From contig NW_027189028.1 in NCBI RefSeq assembly GCF_902806685.2, positions 121,323 to 185,322 on the forward strand: DNA of 64,000 nucleotides. Reading direction: 5' to 3'. The number at the start of each line of letters is the position of its first letter. Positions within the stretch are counted from its first letter, which is position 1. The position numbers and the translations under genes were made by a program. Below are positions 22,799 to 33,200 of the stretch, one piece after another. The notes below the pieces were generated by a model. That model was not told the origin of the DNA and ran no database searches. It worked only from the letters and a program-made list of their open reading frames with translations. This DNA comes from Maniola hyperantus (taxonomy: Eukaryota > Arthropoda > Insecta > Lepidoptera > Nymphalidae).

Positions 22799-23743
22799 AA
22801 ATTGAGTGAAACGGAGGTTGAACTTAGCGAAGCCAACCTTCGCGCGGCAAAACTGGAGCAGGAGGTCCTGATAGCCAGAACCTCCCAGACCCGTGTGCCT
22901 CAACCTGCTCCCTCCTCTGCCTCCACGATCAGCTATGCGTCGGCGCTGCGGGTATCCAGGAAGGCCGACCTCATACCAATCCCGGCAGCTCAGGGCCCGG
23001 TTCTGGCCTTTTATCCAGCACCGGAACACGCTGCACTCTTCAAGTCGGCTGAAGACACTAAGGCGGAGCTGAAAAAGACCATAAAACCAGCCGACATGCA
23101 GGTTCAGGTGGACCGAGTGCGGAAAGTTGGAAACGCCGGAGTTGTAGTTCAGACCACCACTAAGGAATCGGCGGAGAAACTTAAGAACGCGGTGCCTGCA
23201 ACTCTCCGCGTCACGGAGCCAAAACGGCGAGCTCCGTTGGTCAGTTTGCGGCATATTGATGGTGAAGGAGACCTGGAGCCGCTATACCTGGCCCTTCACG
23301 ACCAAAACTTCCGGGACACACAGTGGACTCTGGAGCGCCTGCGCAGCCAGAGCAAGCTGGCCTTCAAGAAGAGGGGGAGAGGTACCACCACCGTGGTCCT
23401 GGAGTGCTCCCCGGCGCTGCGCGAGGCCCTGCTGGCTAAGGAGAAGGTGTACATTGGCTGGCAAGTAATCGAGGTCGTGGACTTCCTGTCGGTGACCTGC
23501 TGCAGGAAGTGCCATATGTATGGGCACCCGGAAAAATACTGCAGGGCCTCGGAGGTGTTCTGCGGGAGGTGCGGCGCCTCGGGGCATCGCAGGGAGGACT
23601 GCTCCGCTGCCGTGGAGTGCTGCGCTACTTGCAAGAGGTTCAACAAGGAGGACGCCGCGTCTCACACCACCGCCGCTGCTGCCTGCCCGGCTCGCCAGTA
23701 TGCTGAAACGAGGTCCTTATCAAACACTAACTATGGCCAGTAA
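22799..23743 (+). CDS. R1-clade LINE ORF1, lacking its N-terminus
   Basis: It has no start codon of its own because the element is 5'-truncated. It reads in phase from the jockey frame. It opens with a short coiled coil (ETEVELSEANLRAAKLEQE), has an RNA-binding-like middle (about 23000-23460), then three cysteine knuckles: CRKCHMYGHPEKYC, CGRCGASGHRREDC and a third CCATCKRFN segment. The stop TAA at 23741-23743 overlaps the ATG of ORF2 at 23733. Confidence 0.85.
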   Translation, partial: KLSETEVELSEANLRAAKLEQEVLIARTSQTRVPQPAPSSASTISYASALRVSRKADLIPIPAAQGPVLAFYPAPEHAALFKSAEDTKAELKKTIKPADMQVQVDRVRKVGNAGVVVQTTTKESAEKLKNAVPATLRVTEPKRRAPLVSLRHIDGEGDLEPLYLALHDQNFRDTQWTLERLRSQSKLAFKKRGRGTTTVVLECSPALREALLAKEKVYIGWQVIEVVDFLSVTCCRKCHMYGHPEKYCRASEVFCGRCGASGHRREDCSAAVECCATCKRFNKEDAASHTTAAAACPARQYAETRSLSNTNYGQ

Positions 23744-26700
23744 GCCCCTAAGGATAGGACAGATCAACCTCGGCGGGTCGGCGTTGGCCACCAAGGAACT
23801 GCCGGCACTGGCCAAGGAGCTGCGCCTCGACTGTGTTCTCGTCCAAGAACACTACTCGCAGGCGCAGCAGGAGGGGCCAGTCGTCATCGAGTACGGCGAC
23901 TCCCCGAAGGCGGCGGTCTATATCGTGCGTCCAGGCCTCAAAGCAGTGGCGCTTCACCACCTGTCAACTGCGCACTGTGCGACGGTCTGCGTGAGTGCGG
24001 GGAGTGGGGAGGACCTCTACCTTGTGTCTGCCTACTTCCAGTACTCCGAGGACGTCGAGCCGCACCTTCTGCAGCTGGACAGAGTCATGGAGGGCCTTCA
24101 CGGGAAGCGAGTGGTCATTGGAGCCGACTGCAATGCCCACTCTCCAATGTGGCATAGCGAGCCCCGCCACTACACCGGGCGCGGGGCTGTTGCGGAGCGG
24201 CGGCGGCAGCACGTGGAGGACTTTATCGCCGGGAGGGACTTACTGCTCCATAACCGAGAGGGCCAGCCGAGCACATTGGCACACTGGCCCCAACGGCGAA
24301 TCAAACATCGATATTACCCTTGGGTCAAGAAGTGCTGCCGTCAAGGACTGGACCGTTCACGATGCGGTCAGCTCCAGTGACCACCGGCTCATCACCTTCT
24401 CCGTCGGTGGGGACCGCATGTCTCGAGCTGCTGGGTGCGCCGAGTTCGAAGGAGGGGAGCCGCCGAGGTTTCGGGGGACCGGGGTGGATTGGGCTCGATT
24501 TCGCAGCACCGTCAGTGTGCGGATGGGGAACCTGGATGCGAGGAAGCCGGCGTCTGTGCTCGCCAGGGACTTCACAGATGCAATCGTGCGCTCTGCGTAC
24601 GATTGCCTGGGAATTGCCCGAAGGCGCAAGGATGTTGGCTACGAATGGTGGGATGAGAAGCTGGATGCTGCGCGCAAGAAGGTGGCACGCCTTCGCTGCG
24701 CGTGGCAGAGTAGAAGGAGCGGAGGAGGCGAACGAGAGGAGCGAGCAAGGGCTGAATTCCATGCGGAGCGCCGGAAATACCGGAAGCTGATGGAGGAGAC
24801 GCAGAACGAGTACAACGTCCGTGAGGCGGAGGCCGGTAATACTGACCCATGGGGCCAGGCCTACCGGATCGCCAATGGCAGATTCCGCCCACCTGCTAAT
24901 GTCCTTAGTGGCGTGAAGTATCTCGAGGGCTACGCGGAGAGTGTCGACCAGGCTGCGGACTCCCTGTTGGGTGCCCTCTGTCCCGATGACGATCTGTCAA
25001 AGGACACGGCCTACCACGGGCAGGTCCGGGTCGCGGCGACTCTCATTCCGTCGGCCTGTTCTGCGCCTCCTCCCGGGCCGGAGGAGCTGCTAGGTATAGT
25101 CAGGCGACTGCCAAACACCGCGCCGGGTCTCGACGGGATCACTGCGCGGATGGTGAAGCAAGTGTGGACTGCGGCATCGGTGGAGTTCCACTCGGTGTTC
25201 GCAAAGTGCGTGGAAGAGGGTGTGTTTCCTGACGTCTGGAAAGAGGGCCGACTCGTTGTCATGCCCAAGTCCAACGGCAAACCACTCACGGATCCGAAGG
25301 CGTACCGACCGATCACGCTCCTCCCGATTCTTGGTAAAATTCTGGAACGCGTTCTCTTAAAATGCGCCCCCCAGATCTTGGGAGAGATTTCGGACTGTCA
25401 GCACGGATTTACTTCGGGGAAGTCGACTGTTACGGCGCTGCAAGAAATGCTCAAAACCGCTACTGAGACCAATTTCAAGTATGTACTAGCACTCTTCTTA
25501 GACATCTCTGGAGCCTTCGATAACGCTTGGTGGCCCATGATTCTGCTCAAGGTTAAGCAGCGTGGATGCCCACAGAACATCTACCGTCTGTTGGCGAGCT
25601 ATTTCGTCGATAGGCGAGTTGGGCTATTCGTGGGCAACCGAGTGCGATGGAAGACTTCAACCATGGGATGCCCGCAGGGGTCGGTGCTGGGCCCCGCGTT
25701 ATGGAACGTCCTACTCGACGACTTGCTTCGATTGCCGCTACCGGGGGGGGTCAAGGTTATAGCGTACGCGGACGACGTCACGGTTTTGATCGAAGCCAAC
25801 AACCGCCGGGCGATCGAGGTCGCCGCTGCCAACACCATCAGGCAGTTTGAGGACTGGGGATGCCGAAACCGGCTGGCGTTTGCCCCTGCTAAGTCGCAAA
25901 TGGTTGCGCTCAGGGGCAAGCTTGGGCTGCGGCCCCCAGTGATCAAACTAGGTGGCTGCTCGGTCAAATTCGGGGCGGAGGCTTTCGTGCTTGGCGTTAC
26001 GATCGATGGAAGTCGCTCATTCGCACCGCATGCGAGGTCGATCGGTGAGCGGGCGGCTAAATGCTTCGGGAAGATGTCGCGTGTGTCGACCGCTTCCTGG
26101 GGCATTCGTTACAAAGCACTACGCATTTTATACCAGGGCACTTTTGTTGCGACGATCACGTATGCGGCTGCGTGTTGGGCCGAGAGGGCGACTCTGCACG
26201 TCGTGCGGTCCCAACTCCTAAAGGCGCAGAGGGGGCCACTCATCCTCTTGACTAAGGCGTATCGCACCACCAGTACCTCTGCGCTGGCGGTCTTAGCGGG
26301 TGTTCTGCCTGCGGACCTGGAGGTCATCCGCGCTGGTAGGGTAGATCTGGCGCGCCAGTCCGCGACCAAGCTGGAGTTGAGCAGTCGGAAGCGCGAGATA
26401 GGGTCCGCTGTGGTCGACTTGTGGCAGGAACGCTGGGCGAGCGATGAAAGAGGCAGTCATCTTCGGCGATTTTTCCCTGCGGTGACGGAGAGACTCAAGG
26501 CGACTTGGGTATCTCCGGACTATGAAGCCTCGCAGCTGCTCACGGGTCATGGATGCTTCCGGTGGCGCCTGCATGGGTTTCGGCTGTGTGCGAGTAGTCT
26601 GTGTGAGTGTGGCGAGAGTGATGAGGATGCGCACCACGTCCTGTGGGAGTGCAGTTTGTACGAGGACCTCCGATGCAAGATGCTGGATGGGATGGTGCAT

Positions 26701-26913
26701 GTGGAGGTGGGCCCGGTATACTACCGGGACTTGGTCTCCTCGGAGGTGAACTTCCGAGGACTGCGGGAGTTCGCGCACGCGTGGCACAGAAGAAGGAGCT
26801 GCTCCGAAGTGCGGCAGCGACGACGGAGAAGAGGACGCGGAGAGCAAGAAGAGGAAGGAAGCGAGGAGGACAACGACGACGCGAACAGCTCAGAGGAGGG
26901 AAGCGAGAGCTAG
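23733..26913 (+). pseudogene. R1-clade LINE ORF2, endonuclease and reverse transcriptase, one frameshift
   Basis: ATG 23733 lies within the end of ORF1. The endonuclease reads to about 24290 with CVLVQEHYS and GADCNAHSPMW. The frame then changes; the other frame carries on with SNIDITL and SDHRLITF. The break lies at the CCCC run 24288-24291 and looks like one extra C. The reverse transcriptase has AYRPITLLPILGKILERVL, FLDISGAFDNAWW, GCPQGSVLGPALW and the catalytic YADD at about 25765. The C-terminus has CECGESDEDAHHVLWEC, the R1-clade Cys/His motif. Stop TAG is at 26911-26913. Apart from the single base the ORF is intact, about 1060 codons. Confidence 0.9.
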
Positions 26914-27174
26914 TTATCCAGGTACGCTACAACAGGAGAGGATGTGGGTAACAGGAGACACCACGAACGGCGACGGGAATCTCCCGTATTTGTGACGTCT
27001 GCCCCAGAAAGGGGAGAAAGACCAATTAGGGACAAGGAAGTAGATAGGAACGAATTTGTAGGGAGTCAAGAAGGCGCCCCGGGAAAGAGCCACCGAGCAA
27101 GTACCGAACGGGCGCCCTCCCGCGTTTCGGCCCATATAACCGCGAGGTTGGTGGGGCCATGGGAGGTGGTGGGT
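26914..27174 (+). other. R1-clade LINE 3' UTR
   Basis: This is the sequence between the ORF2 stop and the right target duplication. It has no coding frame of its own. Confidence 0.7.
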
Positions 27175-27185
27175 TGTCCGTAGAA

Positions 27186-27596
27186 GGCGAGGACTCCCAG
27201 CCCCGCCCAATACCTGCAGGAGTACCGCAGGGCAGCTGCCTATCCCCGTGCCTATACGCAGTATACACGGACGACATCCCTACCCTCGCCAAACATCTGC
27301 GCGAGGGGGAGGAAGACGTGCTGTTATCGCTATATGCCGATGACAGCGCGTATCTAGCGTCGTCGCACCACCAAATCGTCGCCATCAATCGTCTACAACG
27401 TTTGCTGGACCTGCTGCCGGAGTGGCTGGACAGATGGAGAATGGCAGTCAACGTGGGGAAGACGACTGCCATCCTGTTCGGCGCCCGGCAGCCGTACCGT
27501 CAACTCCGTCTCCGGGGGCAGGACATAGAGTGGCAGACTTCGGTGCGCTACTTGGGGTGCCGCATCGACTCTGGCTTGCACATGACCTCTATGGTT
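27186..27596 (+). CDS. Jockey LINE ORF2 part 3, reverse transcriptase catalytic core
   Basis: It continues the jockey ORF2 in phase after the R1-clade LINE. It contains PIPAGVPQGSCLSPCLY, the catalytic YADDSAYLA at about 27330, and VRYLGCRIDSGLHMT of the RT thumb. It stops being jockey sequence at 27596, where the Gypsy B LTR begins. The remaining C-terminal part of the enzyme is not found anywhere in the window. Confidence 0.9.
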
Positions 27597-28297
27597 TGTA
27601 ACGTTGTACAAGAACGTTGCATGTATTTAATAAAAATTCGGCGCCTAACCGAATATTAGCAGAAATATCGCGCACGTACGACTGCAATCGTGTTACGTCG
27701 TGTTTCAACGAATGAGTTCCGCGTGCAGCCGCTAGAAGCGAGAGGGCGACACTGCCGCGCTGCGCCCGCGCATATATTTTACTAAGATCAGTCTAGAATC
27801 TTTTCGAAAAGTGACAGGAAGCGAATTGTTCCTCGGAAGTGTTCCTTATGATAGTTTCCGTATTCCTGGAACTATTATTAACAGTTTTAGTGACCTACGT
27901 GGATTTGTAACCCGTGTATAAACGGGTTCTGGATCCTGCTTGGATTTTCACGGCACTTCTTCGTGCTTCTTCGTGCACCTTGGATCCCGCTGCCGCTGCC
28001 TACGCCAGGCGCATCACGTGGCACCCTCTTCCGGCGCTACGGAACTCCCTGCACCTGGCCAGCGGTCTGCCTCCGTGCACCTCGTCGAGCGCGCATTCCC
28101 CTTCCCTGAAGACCATCTCGCCGGACTCCCGCTACCTCTGGGACGTTACCGCACGGCGAAACAGGGAAGTACAGCCTACTGCAAGTTTAGTGATTGTAGT
28201 GACGCCAGCACGCTAACTCACGACCCTACTTATCTAAATAAATTCTCGTGTTGACTTGTGGGTTTTATTCCTCGCCACTAAAAACCCCCTCGTCACA
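27597..28297 (+). repeat. Gypsy B 5' LTR
   Basis: It begins TGTAACG and ends CGTCACA, followed by C and the primer-binding site. A CTAAATAAATTC poly(A)-type signal lies at about 28234. The four bases before it, GGTT, are the likely target site, but the right copy has been lost. Confidence 0.9.
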
Positions 28298-28298
28298 C

Positions 28299-28313
28299 TG
28301 GCGCCTCAACTGG
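28299..28313 (+). promoter_or_regulatory. Gypsy B primer-binding site
   Basis: TGGCGCCTCAACTGG follows the LTR by one base. The tRNA that would pair was not identified. Confidence 0.8.
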
Positions 28314-28896
28314 TAAGTAGGGTCATTATAATCCTAAGCTTGTAGTAGTGTTAATTTGGTGTGTGTGCTTGTTTTAATTTAATTGTAAAACGTTTTAATT
28401 TTTATTTTTGGTTGACTGCAACTAAGGTGTTCGACGTACATAGATACCTATTGTAAACCTTGTTAAAGGGCATCACTCACTAAAGAGCAATCTTACATAA
28501 GCTATTTTTATAAATTTTATTGTTTTCAATTTTTATTAATTGTTGTTGTTCACATTAACTGTATATTATTATTATTATTGACCGTAGCGAGTACCGTTAG
28601 AGAAAAAAAAATCTTATAAACGTCTCACACATTAGTTGCAATTTTCGTTTTATTTTTGTTGCTGCTTTGACATGTTGCACTGGTTGATTTAGTCTCATCA
28701 ATCAATCAATCATTCACCAATCACTCAATCATTTCATGGTATTACTTCACGCTTTAAAGAATAAACAACCAAAACGTTATTTTAGTTAATTTTAATTGTA
28801 ACAGACGGAGATTTCAGTTATTTTTTGGTGCGATTATTCAGTACTTACCCAGCGTATATTTTTTTAATTGTTGAATTATTTTAAATTTTACCAAAA
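28314..28896 (+). other. Gypsy B leader, non-coding
   Basis: AT-rich leader between the primer-binding site and the gag ATG. A (TTA)n stretch lies at 28563-28580 and an (ATCA)n-like stretch at 28695-28735. Confidence 0.6.
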
Positions 28897-30249
28897 ATGG
28901 CTTACGAGGTCAAAATTATGTCACTTCAAAAAGTGGAACTTGAGTATGAAGTCGCTATTCGAGGTGAAACTCCAGCTTCCACTGTTCAAGAGCTGAGGAA
29001 ACAGATAGCTAAATGTGGTCCACTATACCCTTCTGAGGATATTTTAACTAGTCCCTTTGAACCTTCTGTAGATATAGATGGCGTATTTGATGCTCTCGAG
29101 AAGGTCGAACAAACAATTTCGTCTGCTTCGGACAGAAGTGCACTATTGCGAACTCAAAACTTACTAAACCATGTATATCATCGACTTCACCGTATTCCGT
29201 GCTCTGATAAAATAAAACAGGACTACGATGAATGTGTCTCCTTGTATAAAACACATGCAATGAAACTTAGCACGCTCTTAGACAATGCTACAGATCCCCT
29301 AGCCATTGCGAGTAGTAGTTCTGCGAATCCTACAACATCTACAACGCTACTCAATGTCAACCTTACTTGCGAAGGAAACAACTCTAATTTGTTTTCTAAA
29401 TTAAAATTTGATGGCAAATCTTGCGTAAGGACTTTTATCCAACGTGCTAACGAATTTTGCCAAGCAAAAAATATAGATTCTGGCAAAATTTTAAAAAATG
29501 CTACTGAAATATTTACCGGCAATGCTATTCATTGGTACCGAGGTATTAAGGAATCTGTACATACTTGGGAGGAATTTGTTGTCTTACTAAAGAAGGATTT
29601 TAGTGAACCGGATTACGATTACAAATTGAAAGAGGAAATTAAATCACGTACGCAAGGTGAAAAGGAAAACATAGTCATCTACCTTTCAATTATGTCTGGG
29701 CTTTTCTCACGACTTAATAAAGAACCTTCAGAAGAGGACAAATTGGAAATACTTCTTCATAACATTCGACCTTTTTACGCGAATGCATTGTCCTCTGCTT
29801 CGTCCGTTAAATCCATTGATGAGTTGAGAACGCTCTGTCGGAATCACGAAGCTATACATTCCCGATTTTCTCAATTCAAAGAACCTCCAAAACTCACATC
29901 TGATACACTAGCACCAGATTTTGCTTATTCTAGTGGTAAAGTTAACCCTAACCCTACGCCAAAATTCAGTAACAATAATTTTAAATTTAACAGAAATAAT
30001 AATGAAAATAACAAATCTTTTCACAATAAACAGAATTCCCCAAATTTTAGTAATTATGTACACGCTGTTGCAACTAACTCTCAAAAGCGAACTCAGTACT
30101 GCGTACGCTGTCGCACTGACTCGCATAGTACTAGACTGTGTACTGCAGATAGATCTAAGATATTTTGCTTTATCTGCGGCCTCAAAGACTTTAAATCAAA
30201 TAATTGTCCAAATTGCTCTAAAAACAAACAACCTGATCCAAAAAACTAG
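28897..30249 (+). CDS. Gypsy B Gag polyprotein
   Basis: A 450-residue structural protein that would assemble the cytoplasmic particle and bind element RNA. It starts at ATG 28897; a second ATG at codon 8 is also possible. The N-terminus (YEVAIRGETPASTVQELRKQ) matches Gypsy A. The capsid-like region lies at about residues 160-330, with IHWYRGIKESVHTWEEFV and ILLHNIRPFY. An Asn-rich linker (about 345-385) is followed by a CCHC knuckle CVRCRTDSHSTRLC at about residue 400. A second motif, CFICGLKDFKSNNC, has Phe in the His position. The frame ends TAG right after an A_AAA_AAC heptamer. It is intact throughout. Confidence 0.93.
   Translation: MAYEVKIMSLQKVELEYEVAIRGETPASTVQELRKQIAKCGPLYPSEDILTSPFEPSVDIDGVFDALEKVEQTISSASDRSALLRTQNLLNHVYHRLHRIPCSDKIKQDYDECVSLYKTHAMKLSTLLDNATDPLAIASSSSANPTTSTTLLNVNLTCEGNNSNLFSKLKFDGKSCVRTFIQRANEFCQAKNIDSGKILKNATEIFTGNAIHWYRGIKESVHTWEEFVVLLKKDFSEPDYDYKLKEEIKSRTQGEKENIVIYLSIMSGLFSRLNKEPSEEDKLEILLHNIRPFYANALSSASSVKSIDELRTLCRNHEAIHSRFSQFKEPPKLTSDTLAPDFAYSSGKVNPNPTPKFSNNNFKFNRNNNENNKSFHNKQNSPNFSNYVHAVATNSQKRTQYCVRCRTDSHSTRLCTADRSKIFCFICGLKDFKSNNCPNCSKNKQPDPKN
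30240..30246 (+). promoter_or_regulatory. Putative -1 ribosomal frameshift site, Gypsy B
   Basis: A_AAA_AAC in the gag frame directly abuts the TAG stop at 30247. The pol frame is open in -1 phase from this point, with no ATG before 30603, so frameshifting is the simplest way to make Gag-Pol. Confidence 0.85.
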
Positions 30250-33200
30250 AATCTGAGAATTGTGCGGAGCCAATTTTTCCAATCCTTTTCATTAAATTTA
30301 CTATTAAATTTAATGAAAAGGATTGGAAAAATTGGCTTAGTATTATAAATTTATATTTTAAAACTTACAAAATCCACACAATTCTCGACAAAAATTACAA
30401 TCATGATGATAGGCCTCATGCATCGATTCAGGTTAATGGTCTTAATCTTTTAGGTCTCTTAGACTCTGGCTCTAGCGTTACTATACTAGGTAACGTTATT
30501 CATCATAAACTAGGCAGTCTAGGCCTGCCTCTAATTAATGACGACTGCATTTCGGTCACTTCAGCCGGTGGTCAATGTTTAAAAAGTATCGGTTACATTA
30601 ACTTGCCTGTTGAATTTGAAGGTCAATTTCACATCTTGAAAGCATTTGTTATACCAGAAATCAGAACCAATCTTATTCTAGGTGTTGATTTTTGGCGGAA
30701 ATTCCAACTTTGCCCTAAATATGTCAGCAGTGTTATTACTACCAATAACAATGTTGATAATAACCCTAAGGCTGATGCTTCACATCAACCTTTCATTCAA
30801 AGCTATAGTAACTTGTCTGATTCGGAAAAACTGTTAGCTGATAACATTATGAAGCAGTACGAGGATATTTCATCAGGAACCAAAGGTCTGGGTGTCACTA
30901 ATATCATCACTCATCATATCGATACTGGAGACTCCCCGCCTATCAGACAACGTTACTATAGAATGTCACCAGCTAAGCAGCGTATTCTATGTGAAGAACT
31001 GGACGAAATGCTAAAGTTAGGAGTTGTCGAATCTTGCGAGAGTCCATGGTCTTCACCAGTCCTTCTGACCCCTAAAAAAGACGGTAAGCTTAGGTTTTGT
31101 CTCGATAGTCGTAAACTAAATTCTGTTACTAGAAAAGATGCTTATAAATTACCCTATGTATCGGAAATATTAGATAATCTCAAAAACGCTAAATATTTGT
31201 CCAGCATCGATTTATCAAAAGCATTTTGGCAAATACCTATAGCAACTGAAGATCGAGACAAAACTGCATTTTATGTCCCGGGTCGGGGTACTTTTCGTTT
31301 TGTTACCATGCCTTTTGGGTTAACAAACGCTCCTGCGACTCAGCAACGCTTAGTTGATATTTTATTTTACGGTCCCGAGTTTGAAAACTCGGTATTTGTG
31401 TTTGTGGATGACATAATAATCGTCTCACCTGATTTTAACACTCATATTTCACTACTAATGAAGGTTTATAAAAAATTACAAATGGCTAACTTAACCATAA
31501 ATTTATCAAAATCGGTTTTCTTTAGAAGCGAACTTAAATATTTAGGCTATATCGTGAACGCTGAAGGATTACACGTGGACCCTGGGAAAGTTGACGCGAT
31601 CCTTAATTTTAAAACTCCCACTAATAAAAAGGAAGTTAAAAGATTCCTAGGTACAGCTTCCTGGTACCGAAGATTCGTACCTAACTTCAGTACAATCGCT
31701 GGACCACTGAACCAATTGACGTCTACAGGTAAAAAAGCTAAACCTTTTATCTGGTCTAAGGAAGCTGATGAATCTTTTAACAAACTTAAGGAATGCTTAA
31801 TTTCTGCTCCTATTTTGGCTTGTCCTGACTACAGCCTGCCATTTGAAATCCATACTGATGCTAGCGACTGCGGAATAGGTGCGTTGTTAACTCAAACTAT
31901 TGACGGCATTGAACATCCTATTGCATATATGAGCAGATCACTGACGGTTCCAGAGCGAAACTATAGTATCACGGAAAGGGAGCCACTTGCAGTCTTAGTG
32001 GCTTTGGAACATTGGCGATGCTATATCGACAATGGTCTCAAGTTCACGGTGTACACTGATCACTCCGCACTCAAGTGGTTCCTTAACCTTAACAATCCTA
32101 CTGGACGTCTAGCTCGCTGGGGCATCCGCTTGTCTTGCTTTAATTTTGAAATTAAACACCGTCGTGGCGCAGACAACATTATTCCCGACGCCCTCTCTCG
32201 CGCATGTCCCGTAGCTGCTTTAGACGCGACTTTAGATACGTCATCTAGTAGCTGTAGTAGTTCAGACCAATGGTACTTAAACATTTACCATGGCTGCCAA
32301 AATTCACCAACCTCCTTTCCAAATTACATCGTTAAAAATAACAAATTGTACCGCCTTATGCGAAATAAATGCGCCTTATTACAGGAATTTGAATGGAAGG
32401 AAGTGATACCTAAAGAAAAACGCGAACTGATTCTTACAGAATGTCATTCAGAGCCTACGGCTGGTCATTTTGGCGTTTTCAAAACTTACAAGCGCTTAAC
32501 GCTACGCTATTATTGGCCCAATATGCACGCTGATGTAGTGAACTTTATTTCCAACTGTGATACCTGCCTATCCTATAAAACTCCTACTCACGGTACTATG
32601 GGACAGATGGGTAGACCGAAGGAAGTCTCGCGACCTTTCCAAATGATCTCTATAGATTTTGTAGGTCCCTTGCCCACTAGTCGAAAGCAGCATAGCTATC
32701 TTTTAGTAGTAGTCTGTTGTTTCTCGAAATATACTATGCTGTTTCCACTACGACGCGCTAACACAGAATCTGTTATTCGAGTGCTAGAGGACAACGTGTT
32801 TCTAGTCCACGGAATTCCTCAATCTATCGTCCTGGATAACGGAACTTATTTTTGCAGTAAAGACCTGGATACATTCTTTAAAAAGTATAAAATACCGAAC
32901 GTATATTTCACACCGAAGTACACGCCGCAAGTCAACACAGTGGAGCGCTATAATAAAACGGTCATTACGAGTATAGCCTCATTTATAGAGAACGATCACA
33001 GATCTTGGGACACTAAACTGCCGAAAATACGGTTCGCTATGAACAGTTCTGTGAACGAGTCTACTGGGTATACTCCAAATTTCCTGGTTCATGGGAGAGA
33101 ACTCGTTTCTTGTGGTTCTCATTACCTAAACTCCGATATAGGTGATGAATTTATTTTTCTACCTAGGGATATCTACTGCGAAAATCTGGGCCACCTCGCT

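Larger units (their letters stand above)
22799..27174 (+). mobile_element. R1-clade LINE, 5'-truncated, inserted in the jockey reverse transcriptase
   Basis: A 4.4-kb non-LTR element bounded by the 11-bp duplication TGTCCGTAGAA. It starts inside ORF1, the usual result of incomplete reverse transcription. ORF1 has CCHC knuckles, ORF2 has endonuclease and reverse transcriptase, and there is a 3' UTR of about 260 bp. There is no long poly(A) tail. The C-terminal Cys/His motif of ORF2 and the overlapping ATG/TAA between ORFs fit the R1 clade; which family within it is not settled. The insertion is in the same orientation as its host. Confidence 0.9.

Noticed and set aside
21608..23743. A 711-codon frame that looks like a novel host protein with RT and zinc knuckles
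   Set aside because: It crosses an LTR end and an 11-bp target duplication; it is three mobile elements read in one phase.
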